DNA of 64,000 bases from an uncultured Prevotellaceae bacterium (GTDB taxonomy: Bacteria; Bacteroidota; Bacteroidia; Bacteroidales; Bacteroidaceae), in contig ONDM01000006.1 in assembly GCA_900316585.1 (NCBI GenBank), positions 186,001 through 250,000 of the forward strand, read 5' to 3'. Shown one piece after another: positions 60,378-64,000 of this stretch. Under the pieces are notes generated by a model that worked only from the letters and a program-made list of their open reading frames with translations, searched no databases and was not told the origin of the DNA. The position numbers and the translations under genes were made by a program. The number at the start of each line of letters is the position of its first letter. Positions within the stretch are counted from its first letter, which is position 1.

Positions 60378-61247
60378 TCATGTAAGTTTGGAGCTCATTA
60401 TTCTGTTGACATCCTCTGTGAATACCATGTAACTCTTGACACCTTGTATAGACAGTTCTGGATAGTCGCGATTGAAGCGGACGAGAGTAGTGTCTGGGAA
60501 TTGAGCTGCCATTTGCTCGAAAGGGAAACGGATGATGACGGGCGTGTTGAAACCTACGCCAAACTCTAAAAGCAGTAACCGTTTATCGTGAGCCTTGCTG
60601 ATGAAGTCGCTGTAATGCTGTGCCTGCTCATGCCAATGGGCATCCTCCACGAAGGTGTTGTCACTACGGAGATTCATGCTTACGGGTTGACCGTCGGGTG
60701 TATGAGGAATCAGTTCCGTAGGTATGCGACAATCGTTTATAGCAGGCAAAGCCCGTTCTACCCACTCCCGATTATAGTATAATTTCTTGGGGTAACCTGA
60801 TGCCGGTTGGAAGTAACAGTAATCGCCCTGTGTGGCAAAGATGCGCTGTGTGTCGAAACCTGCCTTTTCGAACTGCCCGTCAACATTGGTGGTGATGACA
60901 AAGTAATCCTTGTCGGAAACCATCTTCAGTAACTCTTTGTAAAGAGGCAACGCCCCTGTACGATAGCGACTGAACCAGATGTGCTTGGCCCAGTATGCCC
61001 AACGCTCTTCTTCTGTCTCAAAGGAATAGAACGACGAAGAATAGAGGTCGGTAAAGCCATAGTGGTCAATCCACTCCCGGAACTCCCAACGGAAGTCCTT
61101 ACCAGCATAGTTTAGTCCGGCAGCGGCCGACAGGCCAGAGCCAGCACCAATCAGGATATAGTCAGCACTAGAAATCTGCTCTTTGAGCCATTTAATACGC
61201 TCCAAGTAGCCGCTGGTAGATGTCACGGTCTTTGTCGAGGAAAACAT
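60378..61247 (-). CDS. Class M sirtuin (SirTM-type protein ADP-ribosyltransferase)
   Basis: 289 residues from the ATG at 61247; in-frame ATG 61271, GTG 61226 and TTG 61205 are alternatives, and the last fits homologue length best. The NAD-binding GAGSGLSAAAGLNY and the core TTNVDGQFEKAGF are sirtuin hallmarks. The position of the catalytic His is Gln (IFATQGDYCYF), as in SirTM enzymes that ADP-ribosylate proteins rather than deacylate them. The structural zinc Cys pairs are absent. It overlaps the macrodomain gene upstream by about 56 nt in this reading. Target protein unknown. Confidence 0.82.
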   Translation of the reverse strand: MFSSTKTVTSTSGYLERIKWLKEQISSADYILIGAGSGLSAAAGLNYAGKDFRWEFREWIDHYGFTDLYSSSFYSFETEEERWAYWAKHIWFSRYRTGALPLYKELLKMVSDKDYFVITTNVDGQFEKAGFDTQRIFATQGDYCYFQPASGYPKKLYYNREWVERALPAINDCRIPTELIPHTPDGQPVSMNLRSDNTFVEDAHWHEQAQHYSDFISKAHDKRLLLLEFGVGFNTPVIIRFPFEQMAAQFPDTTLVRFNRDYPELSIQGVKSYMVFTEDVNRIMSSKLT

Positions 61248-61941
61248 TGAATATAATCGATTTAAGTGCATGTCGTGGATAGGATTTGACGGTCTCGATG
61301 GCTATTTCTGCAGCCCGTTCGTTGGGGAAGTGGAATACGCCTGTAGAGATGCAGCAGAAGGCCATGCTCTCCAAGCCATTCTTCTCTGCCAAGTCAAGGC
61401 AGGAACGGTAGCACTGTGCCAACTGTTCTTCCTGTTCCTTGGTGGGAACTCCATCAGGGATGATAGGGCCAACGGTGTGGATTACATGCTTGGCAGGCAG
61501 GTTGTTCCCTCCGGTGATGAAAGCCTGTCCGGTACTCAGGAGCCGTCCCTGCATGATGTCGTTGCATTCCTTTCGTAATTGGATTCCTGCGGCAGAGTGG
61601 ATACAGTTGTCGATGCAGTTGTGAAGCGGTGCCCAGCAGCCTAACGCCTGTGCATTGGCAGCATTGACTATGGCATCTACTTTCAGACGGGTAATGTCAC
61701 CTTGCCAGATTGTCAACCCTTCCTTGCAGATTTCAACCACACCTTTATCTTCACGCTGCATCTGAAGTTCGGCATCTTGCGCAATCAGAAAATTCCCTGC
61801 TATCGGTTTGGGAGTCCAAACATTCATCAGTGCCCGCATCATCCGCTGTCGCTCTCCAAGTGAAGAAGGAATCTGATGACTGACATGCTTGTCAGCCATC
61901 AGATACTGAATGATATTTTTCAGGTTTTCAATCCTGTTCAT
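61192..61941 (-). CDS. Zinc-type macrodomain protein-ADP-ribose hydrolase
   Basis: 249 residues. The macrodomain has WQGDITRLKVDAIVNAANAQALGCWAPLHNCIDNCIHSAAG, in which Cys, His and Cys after the NAAN segment match the zinc site of the Zn-Macro hydrolases that accompany SirTM. The later CCISTGVFHFPNERAAEIAI is the ADP-ribose loop, and residues 1-80 are the extra N-terminal helical part of the Zn-Macro class. It would remove the ADP-ribose placed by the sirtuin. It starts 3 nt after the lipoprotein gene and overlaps the sirtuin gene. The pair mirrors the Staphylococcus/Streptococcus SirTM operons. Confidence 0.88.
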   Translation of the reverse strand: MNRIENLKNIIQYLMADKHVSHQIPSSLGERQRMMRALMNVWTPKPIAGNFLIAQDAELQMQREDKGVVEICKEGLTIWQGDITRLKVDAIVNAANAQALGCWAPLHNCIDNCIHSAAGIQLRKECNDIMQGRLLSTGQAFITGGNNLPAKHVIHTVGPIIPDGVPTKEQEEQLAQCYRSCLDLAEKNGLESMAFCCISTGVFHFPNERAAEIAIETVKSYPRHALKSIIFNVFLDKDRDIYQRLLGAY

Positions 61942-61944
61942 GAC

Positions 61945-62823
61945 TTACTTTTTGTAAAGAGCCTGAGCCAGAGCATCGGCATCGCCAGGCAGTTCAGGAT
62001 AGGCAGCTTTCAGTGCTTCTGTGAAAGCAGCAGCATCCTTGTTGGCTGCAAGCAGCTCCTTAACCTTTGTCAGATAGGCAATCTTGAACTCCACCTGAGC
62101 CTTCTCTGCCAGACCGCCATGACCACCGATGAAGTACTTGGCACCAGAAGCGAGGGCTTTCTGTGCCTCTGCCAGTTCTGCATCCACGGCAGCAGCATTG
62201 CCAGCCTGAAGCGGACTGATGTGTGCCTCAGCAGGAGTCCAGTGGGTATAATACACCTGCTTACCGATGATGATAGATGCTCCAGGGAAGTCGCTTGCTG
62301 CACCGTGCTGGAAATCAAAGTCCACACCGTTCCACTTCTGTGTCTGTCCGAAAGGAACCTCAGCAGCCTTCTGTGTAGGCAGCTCTACCATTGTGTCGCC
62401 AAACTGATCTGCGAAACTCTTCATCATACCACTATAGATAGGACCTTCAATGAAGGCAGACATACCCTCTGGCATTGTCAGAGGCAGTTTGTCGCTGCCA
62501 CCCAGGTGATAGTCGGTGATATCTATTTCAATAGGCTTGCCCAGCTTCTCGATGTAGGCAGCAAACTCAGCTGCATTCACCTTGAAGAGGGGATACTCCA
62601 TCACGATGAGTGAATCCTGCCCCTCGATGATGTAGCTGGCATCGCCCATCACGTCGTTGGTGTTATATACATGCAGCTTAAAGCCGTCCAGGTCGTAGGC
62701 GGTGAATGCGCCAGTAAGTGAGTCCTCTACTTCAGCAACCTCGTTCTGAGTTGTCTGCTGTGTCTTGTTTCCGCAGCTTACCATCAAGGCAGCTGCCATC
62801 ATTGCGAATAATACCTTTTTCAT
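61945..62823 (-). CDS. Lipoprotein with degenerate metallo-beta-lactamase-like fold
   Basis: 292 residues from MKKVLFAMMAAALMVSCGNK, a lipoprotein signal. The pattern of strands resembles the MBL fold: SYIIEGQDSLIVMEYP, then ITDYHLGGSDKLPL in place of the H-x-H-x-D-H signature, then IIIGKQVYYTHWTPAEAHISP and YFIGGHGGL. The zinc ligands are therefore largely lost, so it is probably not a metal hydrolase. Its C-terminal AEKAQVEFKIAYLTKVKELLAA is helical. It is the first gene of the macrodomain-sirtuin operon, with a 3-nt gap after it. Confidence 0.75.
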   Translation of the reverse strand: MKKVLFAMMAAALMVSCGNKTQQTTQNEVAEVEDSLTGAFTAYDLDGFKLHVYNTNDVMGDASYIIEGQDSLIVMEYPLFKVNAAEFAAYIEKLGKPIEIDITDYHLGGSDKLPLTMPEGMSAFIEGPIYSGMMKSFADQFGDTMVELPTQKAAEVPFGQTQKWNGVDFDFQHGAASDFPGASIIIGKQVYYTHWTPAEAHISPLQAGNAAAVDAELAEAQKALASGAKYFIGGHGGLAEKAQVEFKIAYLTKVKELLAANKDAAAFTEALKAAYPELPGDADALAQALYKK

Positions 62824-62856
62824 TGTTCTTACTATTATTGTTTTTAATAACTGGTG

Positions 62857-62887
62857 CAAAGTTACTAACTTTTGGTAACCGTTGCAA
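62857..62887 (-). promoter_or_regulatory. Promoter of the lipoprotein-macrodomain-sirtuin operon
   Basis: On the minus strand TTG, spacer of 20, then TAACTTTG (plus-strand CAAAGTTA at 62857-62864), 34 nt before the ATG at 62823. Confidence 0.7.
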
Positions 62888-63030
62888 GAAGGCACAGAAA
62901 AGTGGCTTACTTACCTTTTTGTTTGAATTGCCAAAAAAACGGACAATCACTTAATATATAAAAAATGTTAAAAGGGTAAAATGCAGTTTAGTTGCAAATT
63001 ACCCTTTTGGAAAGATTGTGTATATGTCTG

Positions 63031-63465
63031 TTATAAGTTGTAGGTTGATGCCGTGGCATGTGTGAACAGCCATTGACCGTCACGTTTTACCAACTGGAAC
63101 GTGAGTTTCAAGTTCCAGGTATGACGACCACCGCCATAGACAGCTGCTGTAACCCGGCTGTAACCTGTCAGTGTAGCATGATTGCCGTTGACTTTGATTT
63201 CCATCTGCTCATGTTCCGCAGCATAATAGTTTAGCGTACCATTGGCAATGGCCTTGATGTATTCCTGCTTAGACTGCTTTGTGCCAGTCATGTGTGTCAG
63301 TACGAATTCATCGGCATGGATACGGTTCAGTGTCACCGTGTCCTTAGCCACCATAGCCTCGTACATTTCCCGGTACAGGGCTTCTATTTCTTTGTCCGTC
63401 TTTGCCTGTGTAACTGTAACCATAACTGCTATCCCCAAAAACAGTATTGTAATAAGTCGGTTCAT
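63031..63465 (-). CDS. Exported NTF2-like (DUF4440-type) protein
   Basis: 144 residues with a signal peptide (MNRLITILFLGIAVMVTVTQA). The mature protein has the cone-shaped NTF2-like pattern: IEALYREMYEAMVAKDTVTLNRIHADEFVLTHM, KQEYIKAIANGTLNYYAA, and WNLKLTFQLVKRDGQWLFTHATAS. Members bind small hydrophobic ligands or act as isomerases; the function here is unknown. Its start overlaps the SDR gene's stop by one base (TAATG), so the two are coupled. The gene is followed by 200 bases without a feature I can name. Confidence 0.82.
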   Translation of the reverse strand: MNRLITILFLGIAVMVTVTQAKTDKEIEALYREMYEAMVAKDTVTLNRIHADEFVLTHMTGTKQSKQEYIKAIANGTLNYYAAEHEQMEIKVNGNHATLTGYSRVTAAVYGGGRHTWNLKLTFQLVKRDGQWLFTHATASTYNL

Positions 63466-64000
63466 TAGTGTGTAGCCTTGAGATATTGCAGGTCACCATA
63501 CCAGTAGGAGGCAGTACATCCACCGTCAATCAGCAAGTCGGCGCCACTGATGAAACGACCGCGAGAGGACATCAGGAACTCAGCCAGGTCACCCACCTCG
63601 TCGGGTGTTCCGGCACGACGTGCCGGCATGCCTTCAATCATCCTCAGGTAGCCGTCCTTGCGAGGACCATGCAGCTCATCGTTGGCCAATGGCGTGATGA
63701 TGATGCCTGGTGAGATGCTGTTTATGGTAGCACCACGTCGTCCCCAACGGGTTGCCTCAAACATCACCCGGAGCAAATTGCAGCGCTTGGAATACTGATA
63801 GGCTTTCAACGTGTCATTGATTTCCTTCAGGAATGGTAAATCCAGCAGTTCATCCACGGGAGTAGTGGCTAGAGCATCGTTCTGTTCCTGTGGCAAGGCA
63901 GGCAGACGGTGACCACTCTGTGATGAGATAATCACACCAGAGCCGCCTTCGGCTATCACCTTGCCAAATTCCTCCAGCAGTACACTTGTGCCGTAGAGGT
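63465..64000 (-). CDS. Short-chain dehydrogenase/reductase, C-terminal part (cut by window edge)
   Basis: The minus-strand frame enters at the edge, reading LYGTSVLLEEFGKVIAEGG and continuing to a stop at 63465, 178 residues visible. The SDR catalytic elements are VIISSQSGHRLP (Ser), KAYQYSKRCNLL (Tyr and Lys in YxxxK) and INSISPGIIITPLAND. The C-terminal GTPDEVGDLAEFLMSSRGRFISGADLLIDGGCTASYWYG is the typical end of the family. The NAD(P)-binding TGxxxGIG start is outside the window. The substrate is unknown; it precedes the NTF2-like gene with a one-base overlap. Confidence 0.9.
   Translation of the reverse strand, partial: LYGTSVLLEEFGKVIAEGGSGVIISSQSGHRLPALPQEQNDALATTPVDELLDLPFLKEINDTLKAYQYSKRCNLLRVMFEATRWGRRGATINSISPGIIITPLANDELHGPRKDGYLRMIEGMPARRAGTPDEVGDLAEFLMSSRGRFISGADLLIDGGCTASYWYGDLQYLKATH

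Noticed and set aside
61945-62823. Active metallo-beta-lactamase
   Set aside because: The H-x-H-x-D-H zinc signature is replaced by DYHLGG, so only the fold resemblance remains.

Overview
The window comes from a gut-type Bacteroidales chromosome, most likely family Bacteroidaceae (Bacteroides, Phocaeicola or a close relative). The evidence is the recurring promoter form TTTG-N19/20-TAnnTTTG, NigD-like, DUF4833-like and DUF1080 proteins, many secreted proteins and lipoproteins, glycoside hydrolases, AraC-type regulators, a membrane pyrophosphatase and myo-inositol-phosphate synthase. Coding density is high. No phage, integrase, transposase or CRISPR array was seen. One tRNA-Arg(UCU) is present.

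Region by region. 0-7.5 kb: N-terminal part of prmA, an aromatic/Ser-Arg-Gly-rich exported protein paired with a FadL-like outer-membrane protein, a C69 dipeptidase, an AraC regulator and an NAD-dependent epimerase. 7.6-14.4 kb: a tripartite heavy-metal-type RND efflux operon (TolC-like, CusA/CzcA-like and CusB-like proteins) led by a His-rich small protein. 14.4-19 kb: divergent GH3 and GH97 glycosidases. 19-22.3 kb: tRNA-Arg, a metallo-beta-lactamase-fold hydrolase, and a 1.1-kb non-coding stretch holding two kinds of short palindromic or tandem repeat and a likely sRNA. 22.3-25.7 kb: a umuC-umuD operon in reversed gene order with a palindromic operator candidate, a HAD phosphatase and a BASS-like transporter. 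26-32 kb: K+-dependent membrane pyrophosphatase, a TIM-barrel/DUF1080 fusion, a 59-residue basic protein and a zinc-ribbon/CocE fusion. 32-36 kb: DUF4833-like protein, a structured RNA candidate, inositol-phosphate synthase, HU-like protein and rubredoxin. 36-42.4 kb: histidine phosphatase, FucI-like isomerase, and an ECF sigma factor followed by a membrane protein that joins an inner-membrane helix, a nonapeptide-repeat coiled coil and an outer-membrane barrel. Two copies of a helically phased AGTCAG repeat flank the last group. 43-50 kb: Tat-exported Fe-S aldo/keto reductase, LolA-like protein, glycerate kinase, FAD oxidoreductase and VOC lipoprotein. 50-54.2 kb: a decaying BlaI/BlaR1-type locus with a nearly identical inverted duplication of the blaI start region around a dead flavodoxin and a live AraC gene. 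54-59.5 kb: glycan genes (GH88, GH5, an InlB-repeat surface protein, AraC). 59.5-64 kb: two small membrane proteins, then a minus-strand operon of a degenerate MBL-like lipoprotein, a zinc-type macrodomain and a class-M (ADP-ribosylating) sirtuin, and finally NTF2-like and SDR genes.

The strongest candidates for something little described are the lipoprotein-macrodomain-SirTM operon, the sigma/trans-envelope-protein unit with its flanking phased repeats, the predicted pseudoknot RNA upstream of inositol-phosphate synthase, the zinc-ribbon/CocE fusion and the inverted blaI duplication. All assignments were made by reading the sequence; no database search was run.
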